This document shows, piece after piece, positions 7,166 through 15,933 of a stretch of DNA of 19,714 bases. Under the pieces are notes generated by a model. It saw only the letters and a list, made by a program, of their open reading frames with translations, was not told the origin of the DNA and searched no databases. The stretch's first letter is position 1; the number at the start of each line of letters is the position of its first letter. Both the position numbers and the translations under genes were made by a program. Source of the stretch: Peptostreptococcaceae bacterium. Its GTDB lineage: Bacteria; Bacillota; Clostridia; Peptostreptococcales; Peptostreptococcaceae. Location of the stretch: assembly GCA_029983575.1 (NCBI GenBank), contig JASBZE010000026.1, positions 1-19,714 of the forward strand. The letters run 5' to 3'.

Positions 7166-8331
7166 TCCAAATAATCTCTTAATTTTTTTGATCTGCTAGG
7201 ATGTCTTAGTTTTCTTAAGGCTTTTGCCTCTATCTGTCTAATTCTTTCTCTGGTTACTTCAAACTCTTTTCCGACTTCTTCAAGAGTTCTGGCCCTTCCG
7301 TCATCAAGTCCAAATCTTAGCTGAAGTACTTTTCTTTCTCTTTCGTTAATAGAATCAAGAACTTCCCCAATTTGTTCCTTAAGAAGCGAATAGGCTGCTG
7401 CTTCAGAAGGAGCAAGTGCATCTTCATCCGGTATGAAATCTCCTAAGTGAGAATCTTCCTCCTCACCAATTGGAGTTTCAAGAGATACGGGATCTTGAGC
7501 TATCTTCATAATCTCTCTTACTTTTTCTTCTGATAATCCCATTTCTTTCGCGATTTCATCAGGTTTAGCTTCTCTACCCAACTCCTGTAACAATTGCCTT
7601 GATACTCTGATTAATTTATTTATAGTCTCAACCATATGGACAGGAATTCTTATAGTTCTAGCTTGGTCTGCTATAGCCCTGGTAATAGCCTGCCTTATCC
7701 ACCAAGTTGCATAAGTTGAGAACTTATATCCTTTCTTATAGTCAAATTTTTCTACAGCTTTAATTAGACCTAGGTTTCCTTCTTGGATTAAGTCTAGAAA
7801 TAACATTCCTCTACCTACGTATCTCTTAGCAATGCTGACTACAAGCCTTAGGTTTGCTTCAACGAGCTTTTGTTTCGCATATGGATCTCCTCCGTCCATA
7901 GCTTTTGCATATTCAACCTCTTCGTGTGGTTTAAGTAGAGGTATCTTTCCGATTTCTTTTAGGTACATTCTAACAGGGTCATCAATGCTTATACCCTTTG
8001 GCACAGATAGATCTATCTTAGATAAATCTTCATCTTCTAAATCATCGTCGTCTTTTTTATTGTCAATGTCCATATCGACATCAGCAAATTCCATATCTTC
8101 ATCTTCTTCAAGCTTAAGATCCTTTTTTACTTCTTTTTTCTCGACTACTTCAATCCCTATATTACCTAAAGTTTTATATAAATTTTCGATTATTTCCTTA
8201 TCGAAGTCAGATTCATTAAGCGCTTGATCTATTTCATCAATAGTCAGTACGCCTTCTCTTCTGCCTTTTTCTACAAGACCAGAAGCTTCTAACCTCTCAT
8301 TTAGTGTTTGTCTTTGTTCTTCTCCTTGCAT
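7162..8331 (-). CDS. rpoD: RNA polymerase primary sigma factor RpoD/SigA
   Basis: This is the housekeeping sigma factor (389 residues), which directs RNA polymerase to -35/-10 promoters. Domain order: a short region 1.1 (1-60), a strongly acidic linker (about 66-105, runs of D/E with K), region 1.2 beginning [12 protein letters not shown] (117-128), and region 2 around 145-230. Region 2 includes the core-binding [19 protein letters not shown] and the -10 recognition stretch [15 protein letters not shown]. Region 3 follows, then region 4 with the helix-turn-helix [20 protein letters not shown] near 350-370. The ATG is preceded by GGGAGGTAAT and begins only 17 bases after the dnaG stop, so the ribosome binding site sits directly in the junction and translation is probably coupled to dnaG. 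The length and intact regions 1.2-4 mark it as primary rather than alternative sigma. Confidence 0.98.
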   Translation of the reverse strand: MQGEEQRQTLNERLEASGLVEKGRREGVLTIDEIDQALNESDFDKEIIENLYKTLGNIGIEVVEKKEVKKDLKLEEDEDMEFADVDMDIDNKKDDDDLEDEDLSKIDLSVPKGISIDDPVRMYLKEIGKIPLLKPHEEVEYAKAMDGGDPYAKQKLVEANLRLVVSIAKRYVGRGMLFLDLIQEGNLGLIKAVEKFDYKKGYKFSTYATWWIRQAITRAIADQARTIRIPVHMVETINKLIRVSRQLLQELGREAKPDEIAKEMGLSEEKVREIMKIAQDPVSLETPIGEEEDSHLGDFIPDEDALAPSEAAAYSLLKEQIGEVLDSINERERKVLQLRFGLDDGRARTLEEVGKEFEVTRERIRQIEAKALRKLRHPSRSKKLRDYLD

Positions 8332-8348
8332 AACTATTACCTCCCTTC

Positions 8349-10247
8349 CTAGATTTTTTTCAATTCCTTGTTCAACTCGATAATCTTGAACACAATTTCC
8401 ATAAGCCTATCCTCGACTCCCTTATCTTTTTTTACTTTTAAACTATCTTCTAATTCGCTTTGAAGATTAGAATATTTATTAATTTCTGATCTGATATAAC
8501 TTTCCTTCTGCTTAGATAAAAGTGAAAGTACATATGATTCATTAACACGATTTTTATTAAACTCAAAAGACTTAAGCTCTCTTAAGAAAGCTTCACTATA
8601 ACCTTCTTCGCCTAGTTTGTCTATAGAGTTTATACCCAAGTTTTTATCATTTAGTAGAAAATTATATAGATTTTTGCTGTAATTAGATCCGAAATAAGCG
8701 TCTGATGAGTTAAGTGCAATTTCACTTTTCATATTTTCATCATCCATCATTATCCTTAAGATCTCAATGTCTATTGGACTAAAACTACTCTTTTTTAATA
8801 CCGGGGATGCATCTGACGATATTCTAGATATACTAGATATACTAGCATTACCCTTACTATTAAATCTACGGTTTTTCTTAATGGAAGCTCTGTTTACAAA
8901 ATTACTTCCTCTACCAATTTCAGTATTATTTAAAGAAAGATAATTTTCGTTTTTCTCCTTTGATCTAGTGATTTCTAATTCAACCGTATTAGTCTCAATT
9001 CCTGTATACTTAGCAATATAGTTAGTATATATTTCTTTTTCTGCAGGAGAAGCATAATTAGACAACTCATCTCCTGCCTTTCTTATAAATTGAATTTTTT
9101 CATCGTCATTACTTAGATCATATTGTTCAGAACATATGTCTATAATAAACTTTAAATAATGATCGGCTTCTTTTATTAATCTTTCAAATCTCTCAGATCC
9201 AAACTTCTTAATGTATTCATCTGGGTCTTTAGCATCGGTCATATGCATAACCTTTATTGAGAGATTTGCTCTAAAGAGTATATCAATTGCCCTTCTTGCA
9301 GCATTTTTTCCAGCCTGATCAGAGTCATAACATATAATCACCGTGTCAGCGTAATTATTAATTAATGACGCTTGGTTTTGAGTAAGTGCAGTTCCTAGAG
9401 TTGCTACTACATTTTTAAACCCCGCCTGATACATGCTGATTAAATCCATATATCCTTCTACTAGAATAAGAGTCCTTTTGTTGATATTTTTTCTAGCTAA
9501 ATTCAAACCATAAAGGTTGTTTCTCTTATTAAAAAATCTAGTTTCTGGAGAGTTTAAGTATTTTGGAGATTTCTTATCGTCACTATCTTCGACTTGCCTA
9601 CCTCCAAAAGCGATGACTCGTCCTCTATAATCAAAAATCGGAAACATCAGCCTACCTCTAAAAACGTCGTAAAAATTGCCCTTTTGAGTTTTTTTACATA
9701 TTCCACTCACTTCGATATCTTCATCAGAAAATCCATTATTTTTAAGGTATTCATATGTAGTACTCCATGAATTTGGTGAATATCCTATCCCGAAATTTTT
9801 TAGGGTTTCTTCTTTCAGCTCCCTTTTTTCGATATATTGAATGGCTGGATTATCGGTATGTCTGAGATTTATATAGTAAAATTTAGCAGCCTCCCTGTAT
9901 ATTTCAAGATAACGCTGATATTTTTCATAATCGTCTTTATTAAAGTTTTTTTGAAGGATATCTACATTTATTCCGTATCTCTTACCTATATTTTCAAGGG
10001 CATCGATAAATTCAAGATTTTCGATGTTCATGATAAAATTTAGAACATCTCCGGCTGCCCCACAACCAAAACACTTATAAATTTGTTTTTCTTGATTTAC
10101 ATGAAAAGAAGGTGTTTTTTCACTGTGAAAAGGACATAGCCCAACATATCCACTACCTGAAGGCTTGAGCCTTACATAGTCAGATACGACATCAACTATA
10201 TCCGCTTTAAATTTTACTTCTTCAATTACATCATTGAATTCTCTCAT
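8349..10247 (-). CDS. dnaG: DNA primase DnaG
   Basis: This primase (632 residues from the chosen start) makes RNA primers at the replication fork. The N-terminal CHC2 zinc finger has C38, H41, C59 and C62 and binds DNA. The Toprim catalytic core follows, with E264 in VEGYMD and the acidic pair D308/D310 in CYDSDQAGK. The C-terminal third (from about 430) begins as a Ser/Asn-rich linker and ends in a helical domain beginning near [11 protein letters not shown], which should dock on the replicative helicase DnaB. An in-frame ATG four codons earlier (10259) has no ribosome binding site. The ATG at 10247 has GGGTGAT three bases upstream, as for marR and yhgE, and is preferred. It is the first gene of the dnaG-rpoD-trmK/nif3 operon. 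Confidence 0.97.
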   Translation of the reverse strand: MREFNDVIEEVKFKADIVDVVSDYVRLKPSGSGYVGLCPFHSEKTPSFHVNQEKQIYKCFGCGAAGDVLNFIMNIENLEFIDALENIGKRYGINVDILQKNFNKDDYEKYQRYLEIYREAAKFYYINLRHTDNPAIQYIEKRELKEETLKNFGIGYSPNSWSTTYEYLKNNGFSDEDIEVSGICKKTQKGNFYDVFRGRLMFPIFDYRGRVIAFGGRQVEDSDDKKSPKYLNSPETRFFNKRNNLYGLNLARKNINKRTLILVEGYMDLISMYQAGFKNVVATLGTALTQNQASLINNYADTVIICYDSDQAGKNAARRAIDILFRANLSIKVMHMTDAKDPDEYIKKFGSERFERLIKEADHYLKFIIDICSEQYDLSNDDEKIQFIRKAGDELSNYASPAEKEIYTNYIAKYTGIETNTVELEITRSKEKNENYLSLNNTEIGRGSNFVNRASIKKNRRFNSKGNASISSISRISSDASPVLKKSSFSPIDIEILRIMMDDENMKSEIALNSSDAYFGSNYSKNLYNFLLNDKNLGINSIDKLGEEGYSEAFLRELKSFEFNKNRVNESYVLSLLSKQKESYIRSEINKYSNLQSELEDSLKVKKDKGVEDRLMEIVFKIIELNKELKKI

Positions 10248-10282
10248 CAAATCACCCATCTAAAAATTAATGCAACATTACT

Positions 10283-10310
10283 ATTATAACTCATAGAATA
10301 ATTTTTTCAA
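10283..10310 (-). promoter_or_regulatory. Promoter of the dnaG-rpoD operon
   Basis: On the minus strand TTGAAA (10305-10310) and a perfect TATAAT (10283-10288) are 16 bases apart. The transcript would start about 30 bases before the dnaG start codon. A second perfect TATAAT on the minus strand at 10341-10346 has no recognisable -35 box, but it lies beside the inverted repeat at 10350-10399. Confidence 0.65.
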
Positions 10311-10349
10311 TATAAATTTCAAAAAAAGTCCTACATAGTTATTATACGT

Positions 10350-10399
10350 TGGTAACTTTGGTATTCCTTATGTAAAATCATTTGACAAAAAAGTTACCA
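10350..10399. repeat. 10-base inverted repeat upstream of dnaG
   Basis: TGGTAACTTT (10350-10359) and its exact complement (10390-10399) flank a 30-base spacer. The left arm abuts the second TATAAT-like box (minus strand, 10341-10346). The wide spacing and location suggest paired protein-binding half-sites rather than a terminator. No factor can be named. Confidence 0.5.
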
Positions 10400-10430
10400 T
10401 AAAATACTTGATTTAAAATTTCCAACATAT

Positions 10431-10461
10431 AAAAAGAGTGGTAAGTAAAAACAAACCACTC
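10431..10461 (-). terminator. Intrinsic terminator after the MORN-repeat gene
   Basis: On the minus strand the stem GAGTGGT/ACCACTC (10455-10461 with 10436-10442, 12-base loop) is followed by TTTTT. It separates the MORN-repeat gene from the dnaG promoter, so dnaG forms its own transcription unit. Confidence 0.8.
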
Positions 10462-10507
10462 ATTTCTAGAGTAATCAACACTCTATAATTACCCATACTT
10501 TTATTTG

Positions 10508-11932
10508 TTATTCAGCTAAGAGTTTAAATAGTTCCTCAAAGCTTTTATTAAACACGTATGGCTTATCCTGTCTCCAACTTCCTTCAAAAATAAGTTCATC
10601 ATTTACATAAAACTTACCATCGCCGTGTTTTTTTCCCTTTTTAAATTCACCTTCATAGTATTTGCCATCATCCCAAATGTAAATACCACGACCGTCTAAT
10701 AGATTGTCTTTCCATTCGCCTTCGTATACTAGATCACCATTACTGTCATAACAAATACCATGGCCTTGCATCTTAGAATTTGAAAAATCTCCTATATATA
10801 TTGAGCCATCTCTCCATGTGTATATTCCATGGCCATCTTTTTTTCCATTTTTCCAATGACCAAGGTATTCATCTCCATTTTTATATTTCATTCTTCCTAT
10901 ACCATTGGAGATATTATCTGAGAAATTACCTATGTACTCATTTCCATTCTTATAAATGAAAGTTCCCCCACCTTCTCTTATATTATCTTTAAACTCTCCT
11001 ATATACTCAACATTTCCCATAGTATCTAGTCCTTGCTTAGGATCGAATATATATGAACCCATTCCATCCATATTTCCGTTAACTATTGCGCCTATATAAA
11101 CGTCACCATTAGTGAATTCATATATTTTTTCGTTTACTAAAGATGAATCAATCACTGGTTTATGATCTGCAGTGTACTCTCTTTTACTTTGAATGTTTAA
11201 GTCAGTTCCTCTACCTAAAGTATCTCCGTCTAATTCGTAACCATCGATAACATCACTATCGATATCTTCTATTTCTATTATATTTTTTTCGCTATCTAGT
11301 TGTTCAGTTAGTAAGTCAGGATTAATAACTTCATCGTCAAGCCCTAAGTCCTCATTTGTAAACAAATTTTCATCATCGATAATATCTGTGTCAATAAGGT
11401 TATCATCTAAATCTACATCTTCTATTGTAGAATCATTAGATGACTGTATTTTTTCCCTTGAATCTAAATTTTTGGAATCCTCTGCTCCAATAATATCTAG
11501 CTTATCTAGTATAAAATCATCAGCTTCATCTGAAAAAAGAGAAGAACTTAAATTATCGTCAATAATATCATTAGTATTTTCTATACTATTTAGTTCTATT
11601 GATTTTTGACTATTGTCAATGCTATTTCCTTCAACTATACTTCCATCAGTTTTAGATGTTGCTTCTCCCTCAATATCCTTAGTTATATCATTAACTTCAC
11701 TCTTTAATTTATCTTTATTTTTATTTACATCATCAGCAACGTATTTAGAATCAGAAAATCTGTCGTAAAGTGATTTTTCAAGTTTTACGACCTCATCATG
11801 ACTAGCAAAGATTTCCTTTTTAATAATCCTAGATTTTTTTAGTTTAAATGCTCTTATGCTTTTGTTTATATAATTAATTTCAGACATATACTTTCTGTAT
11901 ACCTCTATATAATCATTATTCGAACCCAACAT
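10508..11932 (-). CDS. MORN-repeat protein with long acidic N-terminal region
   Basis: This encodes 474 residues in two very different halves. Residues 1-60 are basic and helical (KLKKSRIIKKE). Residues about 78-240 are highly acidic and probably disordered, with runs rich in D, E, N, S and I such as DVDLDDNLIDTDIIDDENL. Residues from 271 to about 470 hold seven MORN repeats plus a final partial one, each about 23 residues in the form YxGEWKxGxxxGxGxYxxxDG. Examples are EYLGHWKNGKKDGHGIYTW and VYEGEWKDNLLDGRGIYIW. MORN repeats form curved beta-hairpin ribbons that bind proteins or membranes. There is no signal peptide or membrane segment, so the protein is expected in the cytoplasm. The start follows GAGGAGGGAGT. 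Function is unknown. It sits alone between the envelope genes and the dnaG operon. Confidence 0.88.
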   Translation of the reverse strand: MLGSNNDYIEVYRKYMSEINYINKSIRAFKLKKSRIIKKEIFASHDEVVKLEKSLYDRFSDSKYVADDVNKNKDKLKSEVNDITKDIEGEATSKTDGSIVEGNSIDNSQKSIELNSIENTNDIIDDNLSSSLFSDEADDFILDKLDIIGAEDSKNLDSREKIQSSNDSTIEDVDLDDNLIDTDIIDDENLFTNEDLGLDDEVINPDLLTEQLDSEKNIIEIEDIDSDVIDGYELDGDTLGRGTDLNIQSKREYTADHKPVIDSSLVNEKIYEFTNGDVYIGAIVNGNMDGMGSYIFDPKQGLDTMGNVEYIGEFKDNIREGGGTFIYKNGNEYIGNFSDNISNGIGRMKYKNGDEYLGHWKNGKKDGHGIYTWRDGSIYIGDFSNSKMQGHGICYDSNGDLVYEGEWKDNLLDGRGIYIWDDGKYYEGEFKKGKKHGDGKFYVNDELIFEGSWRQDKPYVFNKSFEELFKLLAE

Positions 11933-11949
11933 ACTCCCTCCTCGAAATT

Positions 11950-11992
11950 ATGTATTCAAAACCTCTTATTCTATTATATAGCATGAATACAT
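11950..11992. repeat. 9-base inverted repeat in the MORN-gene promoter region
   Basis: ATGTATTCA (11950-11958) and its exact complement (11984-11992) flank 25 bases that include a minus-strand TATAAT box (ATTATA at 11974-11979). The arrangement looks like operator half-sites around a promoter, or a 5' leader hairpin. No strong -35 box was found. The rest of 11993-12082 shows only a small imperfect hairpin near 12058-12078. Confidence 0.45.
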
Positions 11993-12082
11993 TATTTTAC
12001 AGTATTTTATTTGATTTTTAAGATAGTGTATTGAACATTTTCATCAATGCCCTAACATTTTTGTAAAATATACAAAAACTCA

Positions 12083-12949
12083 TCAGTATTGTTTTGGTTT
12101 AAATCCCCTACCTCTTACCTCGATAACATCAGTTACTGAGACAAAGGCCTTTTTATCGTATTTGTCTATTATATCCATTATAATTGGTATTTCTTCAGTA
12201 GATACTATCAAATATATCATCTTCATTTGCCTATTTGTATACGCACCTTCTGCATGTATATATGTGACTCCTCTTACTAAGTCCCTCATAATAGTGTTCG
12301 CTATTTCCTCTGTGTACTTTGATAAAATAAATATATTCTTCTGTGAGTTTAGCATATCCTTTGTAATATTCATGAAATTTGCGCTCATAAAGAAATTTAT
12401 AAGAGTATATAATCCAAGTCTAAGTCCAAATAGAAAACTACCAACTATAACTATCAAACAATTAATAGCCAAGGATGAATCCTTAATTGATATATTTCTC
12501 TTTATTTTAAGTATAGCGCAGATTATATCCGTACCTCCCATTGAGGCCCTTGTTTTAAATACTATACCTAGTCCTATTCCAGACAGAGCCCCTCCAAACA
12601 AACTTCTAAGGATAATATCATCTACCTTTATATAATGGCCAATATTAGTCGTTAAGCCTAGTAGTAGCGAAAATATAACCATATTTATTAAACTTAATAT
12701 ACAAAACTCCTTATCCAAATAAATAAATCCCAATATAAATATAGGTATATTTATTAAGAAAGTTAGAAGACCTACGTTTATTCCTGTTAAGTAGTTAATC
12801 GCCACTGACACACCAGTAGCCCCTCCGCTCAATAGATGCGCTGGCCTTATAAAACCGTTAATCGCTATTGAAGATATCAAAAGCCCAACTATCATCATAG
12901 CGTATCTAATTATTGGACGATCGTTAAATACATCCTTGACTTGACTCAT
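12083..12949 (-). CDS. YitT family membrane protein (YitT domain plus DUF2179)
   Basis: This encodes a 288-residue integral membrane protein with five to six membrane segments in residues 15-200, then a soluble domain. The N-terminal segment INGFIRPAHLLSGGATGVS is the YitT-family signature; a second glycine-rich turn (GLGIVFKTRASMGGTDIIC) follows near 130-150. The soluble C-terminal part (about 215-285, with VTYIHAEGAYT and a final VIEVRGRGF) is the DUF2179 domain. The family is widespread in Firmicutes, but its substrate or role is not established. The start at 12949 has AGAGGG seven bases upstream. A TATAAT at 12994-12999 (minus strand) may be its own -10 box, and a hairpin at 13030-13054 separates it from the VanW gene. 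Confidence 0.92.
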   Translation of the reverse strand: MSQVKDVFNDRPIIRYAMMIVGLLISSIAINGFIRPAHLLSGGATGVSVAINYLTGINVGLLTFLINIPIFILGFIYLDKEFCILSLINMVIFSLLLGLTTNIGHYIKVDDIILRSLFGGALSGIGLGIVFKTRASMGGTDIICAILKIKRNISIKDSSLAINCLIVIVGSFLFGLRLGLYTLINFFMSANFMNITKDMLNSQKNIFILSKYTEEIANTIMRDLVRGVTYIHAEGAYTNRQMKMIYLIVSTEEIPIIMDIIDKYDKKAFVSVTDVIEVRGRGFKPKQY

Positions 12950-13029
12950 TATTAAACCCTCTCATTCAGTTTTATTATTTTTTTCTATCAATAATTATAC
13001 AGCATTTATCAAAAAAATTCCATAAAGAA

Positions 13030-13054
13030 GTGGATAGTCAGAAAAACTATCCAC
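13030..13054 (-). terminator. Probable terminator after the VanW-domain gene
   Basis: A perfect 9-base stem (13030-13038 with 13046-13054) with a 7-base loop lies seven bases after the stop codon of the VanW gene. The minus-strand tail is TTCTTTATGG, only moderately U-rich, so partial read-through into yitT is possible. Confidence 0.65.
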
Positions 13055-13061
13055 CTAAAAT

Positions 13062-14687
13062 CTACTGTTGTTGTGGCTGCATTGGCTTTGGCTGAGCTTG
13101 AACCTGTGGTTTTTGAACTTGAGGTGTCTTTGCCCCAGGTACTTGTTGTGCAGGTTTAGGCTGAGCAGGAGCTACCTTCTTAGTTCCGACTCTAACAACC
13201 CCTGCCTTTGAAGGGTATACATTGGTTGCTACCTTTTCCCTCTTTAATACCTTACCATCTTTATCCTTGAAAATCCTATATGTTATTACTGTTGATCCAG
13301 TATAACCATATGATTCTACAACCCTCTTACCTGCTGGAAGAGATGGATCTGGTATGGTTCTAGCACCAGCACCACTATATCCAACTGTGTCCGTTTGAAT
13401 CTCTATAAACTGTTGGTCAGCTTTACTTCCGTATATTTGACTAGTTATTACATTTCCGTTAACAGTATTTTTGACAAATACCTTATGTTTTAAAGAATTT
13501 TTAAATTTGAAATCCTGACCGCTGTCTGTCACTGTAGCATCTCTTCCCCTAGCGACATAATCACTGGCAATTGAGTGATTTCTGTGAACTGTAATTTCCA
13601 TCCCTGAATTTAAAGCTGCATTGTATATAGTTGATGAAACTTGACATACTCCGCCACCAATTCCAGTAACTAATTTTCCGCTTTCTATTACTGGAGCGTA
13701 TGTATATCCATTTTCAAGAGTTCTCATACCTGTTAAATCGTTAAATGAGTATTCTTGACCAGGATTTAAAATAACATCGCTTGATGTTCCAACAGCTGTA
13801 ACAATATTTCTGCTTCTTCCAGGATAACCTGCTGACATTGTAGTAGAAAACTCACCTAGTAATGTGTCGATTCCTTTGAGATCTTCGCTAGTAACCTTAG
13901 GTTTTACCTTATCTACTACTATATTTGTCTCATAAGTTTCATTGCCTAATTTTTCTTCAATGTCTTTTAGAGATTTTTCTGTATTTAATTTTACACCATA
14001 TTCTTCTTTCTGTATCTGCGCGGCATCTTTTATGTCACTTTCGGCTTCTTTACCTTCTCCTTTTGTTTCTTCATTACCACTATTGCTTTTTGCTTGGTCT
14101 GAATTATCCTTAGGAGCTGTTTTACCTTGCTGATTAGCAGGATCAGCTGTTATGATTGTAGCATTTTTATAACCTTTATCGACTTCTTTTCTTATATCCT
14201 CAAGTTTTGTCTTCATGAAATTCTTATCGTAGTCAATAGCAACCTTTACGTTATTTTTGTCTCCGAAATCAGCTGCTACTGTTTTGGTGAGATTACCAAA
14301 AAATCCATTGGATCTAGTGACGTTATAAGCTTCATTTACAGTCTTATCTAAGTCAAAGTTCAAGTGTGCATCATCTTTCTTAAAAGTCCAAGATTTATTG
14401 TCGTATTTAAGAGTTAAATCTTTCATCTTAAAGTTATCTGCTATTTTTTTCTTAGCTTCAGATCTTGTCAAACCTCCGACGTCAATATTGCTAATAAAGA
14501 CGTTTTTAGCTATTTTTTCTCCCGATACTTGTGAGTTGACACCTATTATGGCACCTATTAATATAACTATGATTGCGATTAAACTCAGTGTCAACTTACC
14601 TTTCAATGTAGCGAAGAAGTTTTGTACTCCCTCTTCATTTTCTCTTTTTTTTCTCATTAATTTTTCTTTGTACTTCTTTGTTTCCAT
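13062..14687 (-). CDS. VanW-domain cell-wall protein with peptidoglycan-binding-like and G5 domains
   Basis: This encodes a 541-residue protein expected to be anchored in the membrane and to face the cell wall. Residues 1-30 are basic and cytoplasmic, and 31-50 form the membrane anchor. About 60-175 and 228-262 resemble the YoaR/PG_binding_4 repeat, split here by a disordered K/E/N/S/Q-rich insertion (183-228). Residues 285-415 are the VanW domain (SAGYPGRSRNI, then NPGQEYSFND, GIGGGVCQVSSTIYNAAL with C348, and HRNHS). Residues 425-500 form a G5 domain, and the tail (505-541) is a Pro/Gln/Lys-rich low-complexity end. VanW is found in some vancomycin-resistance clusters, but it is common in Clostridia without any such role; no other van gene is here. 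The start has AAGGGG upstream and lies 34 bases after the TPR-like gene, so the two are cotranscribed. Confidence 0.93.
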   Translation of the reverse strand: METKKYKEKLMRKKRENEEGVQNFFATLKGKLTLSLIAIIVILIGAIIGVNSQVSGEKIAKNVFISNIDVGGLTRSEAKKKIADNFKMKDLTLKYDNKSWTFKKDDAHLNFDLDKTVNEAYNVTRSNGFFGNLTKTVAADFGDKNNVKVAIDYDKNFMKTKLEDIRKEVDKGYKNATIITADPANQQGKTAPKDNSDQAKSNSGNEETKGEGKEAESDIKDAAQIQKEEYGVKLNTEKSLKDIEEKLGNETYETNIVVDKVKPKVTSEDLKGIDTLLGEFSTTMSAGYPGRSRNIVTAVGTSSDVILNPGQEYSFNDLTGMRTLENGYTYAPVIESGKLVTGIGGGVCQVSSTIYNAALNSGMEITVHRNHSIASDYVARGRDATVTDSGQDFKFKNSLKHKVFVKNTVNGNVITSQIYGSKADQQFIEIQTDTVGYSGAGARTIPDPSLPAGKRVVESYGYTGSTVITYRIFKDKDGKVLKREKVATNVYPSKAGVVRVGTKKVAPAQPKPAQQVPGAKTPQVQKPQVQAQPKPMQPQQQ

Positions 14688-14721
14688 GCTTTACCCCTTT
14701 TTTAAAACTTATGCTAATCTT

Positions 14722-15672
14722 TTAGCGTTTTGCATACTCTTTTTTCAGAGCTATTGCCTCCTCATTATTTTTGTCGTATTCCAGTATATACTGTAAACAC
14801 TCTATAGCCGACTTAAAATCTTTCTCTTTGGCGAAAATCTTAGCTTGATTTATGTAATGCTCAGGCATGAGTTTTAATATGTCAGATTTTCTTACACTTG
14901 CTTTCTGATAGTTTTCTGTGTCATTCTCAATAACTTTTTCATACTTCTTTATAGCTACATAATATTTCCTCTGAGACATCGCCTTTTCTGCTTGAGAAAA
15001 AATAAGTCTGGATTGCTTAATTTCATCAACTGAAAGTTTAATGTTATTAATCTCAGGTCCTACTCCATTTAGTGTTGAGGCCACGCCTAAATAGGTAGAA
15101 GCTTCCTCATAACCTATCTTACTTCCCTTATATGAATTTAAGACATTATTTGCTTGCCCTAGAACTTTCTCCCTATTTATGGTTACACCTGCTAAAGAAT
15201 TTATTGTATTAGTTGTTCCTATAAACTTTTCTTTACCCAAATTTTTATACATATATTCTTCACCAGAATCGGTAAATACCTTGGTCAATTTATTAGAGAC
15301 GATTTTGTTTATATAAGCATCTAGTATGTTTGACCTCTTTTTCATCATTTTCGAGTATTGTTCATCGGCGTTAATATAATCCCTTGATTCAACATAACTC
15401 ATCAACTTGCTAATATCTGCTCCTATGAGTTGATGATAGGTTGAAAATAAAATCACAAATAGGAGGGATATACCCGCTATAATTGATATACCAATCCTTA
15501 TATCCGTCTTTAATTCATAGTTCTTTATAAAATATCTTATGTCATAAAATGGAGTGAACTTTCTTTTCGTTTTATTTTTTGAACGTTCACTTCCAACAGA
15601 CTTGTTAGTACTAGTTTTGGCTCTACTCAAAGATCTTTTTTGCCTGTTGAGCCTCTTTTCTTTTTCTGTCAT
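14722..15672 (-). CDS. Single-pass membrane protein with TPR-like extracytoplasmic region
   Basis: This encodes 316 residues. Residues 1-45 are very basic (many K/R with S/T), 59-79 form one membrane helix, and the rest is a helical region outside the membrane. The C-terminal part (about 230-316) has helix pairs with tetratricopeptide character: SQAEKAMSQRKYYVAIKKYEKV, then NQAKIFAKEKDFKSAIECLQYI ending in EYDKNNEEAIAL. No enzymatic motif is visible. It lies directly upstream of the VanW/G5 gene, which has the same layout (basic cytoplasmic start, one membrane helix, wall-facing domain), so the pair may work together at the envelope; this is inference. The ATG at 15672 follows GGTGGTGTAATTA. 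I do not recognise a named family beyond TPR-like repeats. Confidence 0.82.
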   Translation of the reverse strand: MTEKEKRLNRQKRSLSRAKTSTNKSVGSERSKNKTKRKFTPFYDIRYFIKNYELKTDIRIGISIIAGISLLFVILFSTYHQLIGADISKLMSYVESRDYINADEQYSKMMKKRSNILDAYINKIVSNKLTKVFTDSGEEYMYKNLGKEKFIGTTNTINSLAGVTINREKVLGQANNVLNSYKGSKIGYEEASTYLGVASTLNGVGPEINNIKLSVDEIKQSRLIFSQAEKAMSQRKYYVAIKKYEKVIENDTENYQKASVRKSDILKLMPEHYINQAKIFAKEKDFKSAIECLQYILEYDKNNEEAIALKKEYAKR

Positions 15673-15697
15673 TAATTACACCACCCACTTATAGATA

Positions 15698-15706
15698 ATT
15701 ATAACA
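15698..15706 (-). promoter_or_regulatory. Extended -10 promoter of the TPR-VanW operon
   Basis: On the minus strand the sequence TGTTATAAT (TG, one base, TATAAT) is a perfect extended -10 element, about 25 bases before the start codon. The -35 position holds only a T-run, which is usual for extended -10 promoters. Confidence 0.6.
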
Positions 15707-15730
15707 TAAGTTAAGGCTCAAAAAAATTTC

Positions 15731-15774
15731 AAATTAGTTACAGATAAATTTTTTTATATCTGTTCTAGTTAATT
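15731..15774. repeat. Imperfect inverted repeat upstream of the TPR-VanW operon
   Basis: ACAGATA (15740-15746) pairs with TATCTGT (15757-15763), and the flanks AAATTAGTT and CTAGTTAATTT can extend the pairing imperfectly. It lies between the terminator at 15897-15921 and the promoter at 15698. It could be a second weak terminator for the small membrane-protein gene (a minus-strand T-run follows at 15721-15727) or a regulatory site. Confidence 0.35.
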
Positions 15775-15884
15775 TGAGCATTTTATAATCTAAGTTAATC
15801 TAGGAAGATAAAATCTATCTATTCATATCCTCATATCTCATAAAGAAAACGAATATACTGTAGAGAAAATTAATTTATTACAAA

Positions 15885-15921
15885 AAAGCAAAAAAAGAGG
15901 TATAAAATTAATTTATACCTC
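15885..15921 (-). terminator. Intrinsic terminator of the small membrane-protein gene
   Basis: On the minus strand the perfect 10-base stem GAGGTATAAA/TTTATACCTC (15897-15921) is followed by TTTTTTTGCTTTTTTG. It lies 12 bases after the stop codon. Confidence 0.9.
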
Positions 15922-15933
15922 GCATTAGCAACC

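Noticed and set aside
7832..8227. A 131-codon plus-strand Ser-rich frame opposite rpoD
   Set aside because: The serine runs are the reverse reading of the acidic linker codons of the sigma factor; no start signal.
10560..11130. Short tandem DNA repeats that could suggest a CRISPR or minisatellite
   Set aside because: The periodicity of about 69 bases comes from the MORN protein repeats; the DNA copies are diverged and there are no spacers.
12162..12635. A 157-codon open frame on the plus strand opposite yitT
   Set aside because: It lies entirely antisense to a gene with clear family signatures, has no ribosome binding site, and its hydrophobic composition mirrors the membrane segments of yitT.
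13062..14687. VanW as a sign of vancomycin resistance
   Set aside because: No vanA/B ligase, vanH, vanX or vanRS gene is present, and VanW/G5 proteins are common in susceptible Clostridia.
14398..14796. A 132-codon plus-strand frame across the VanW and TPR-like gene junction
   Set aside because: It is antisense to two well-supported genes and has no ribosome binding site or recognisable motif.
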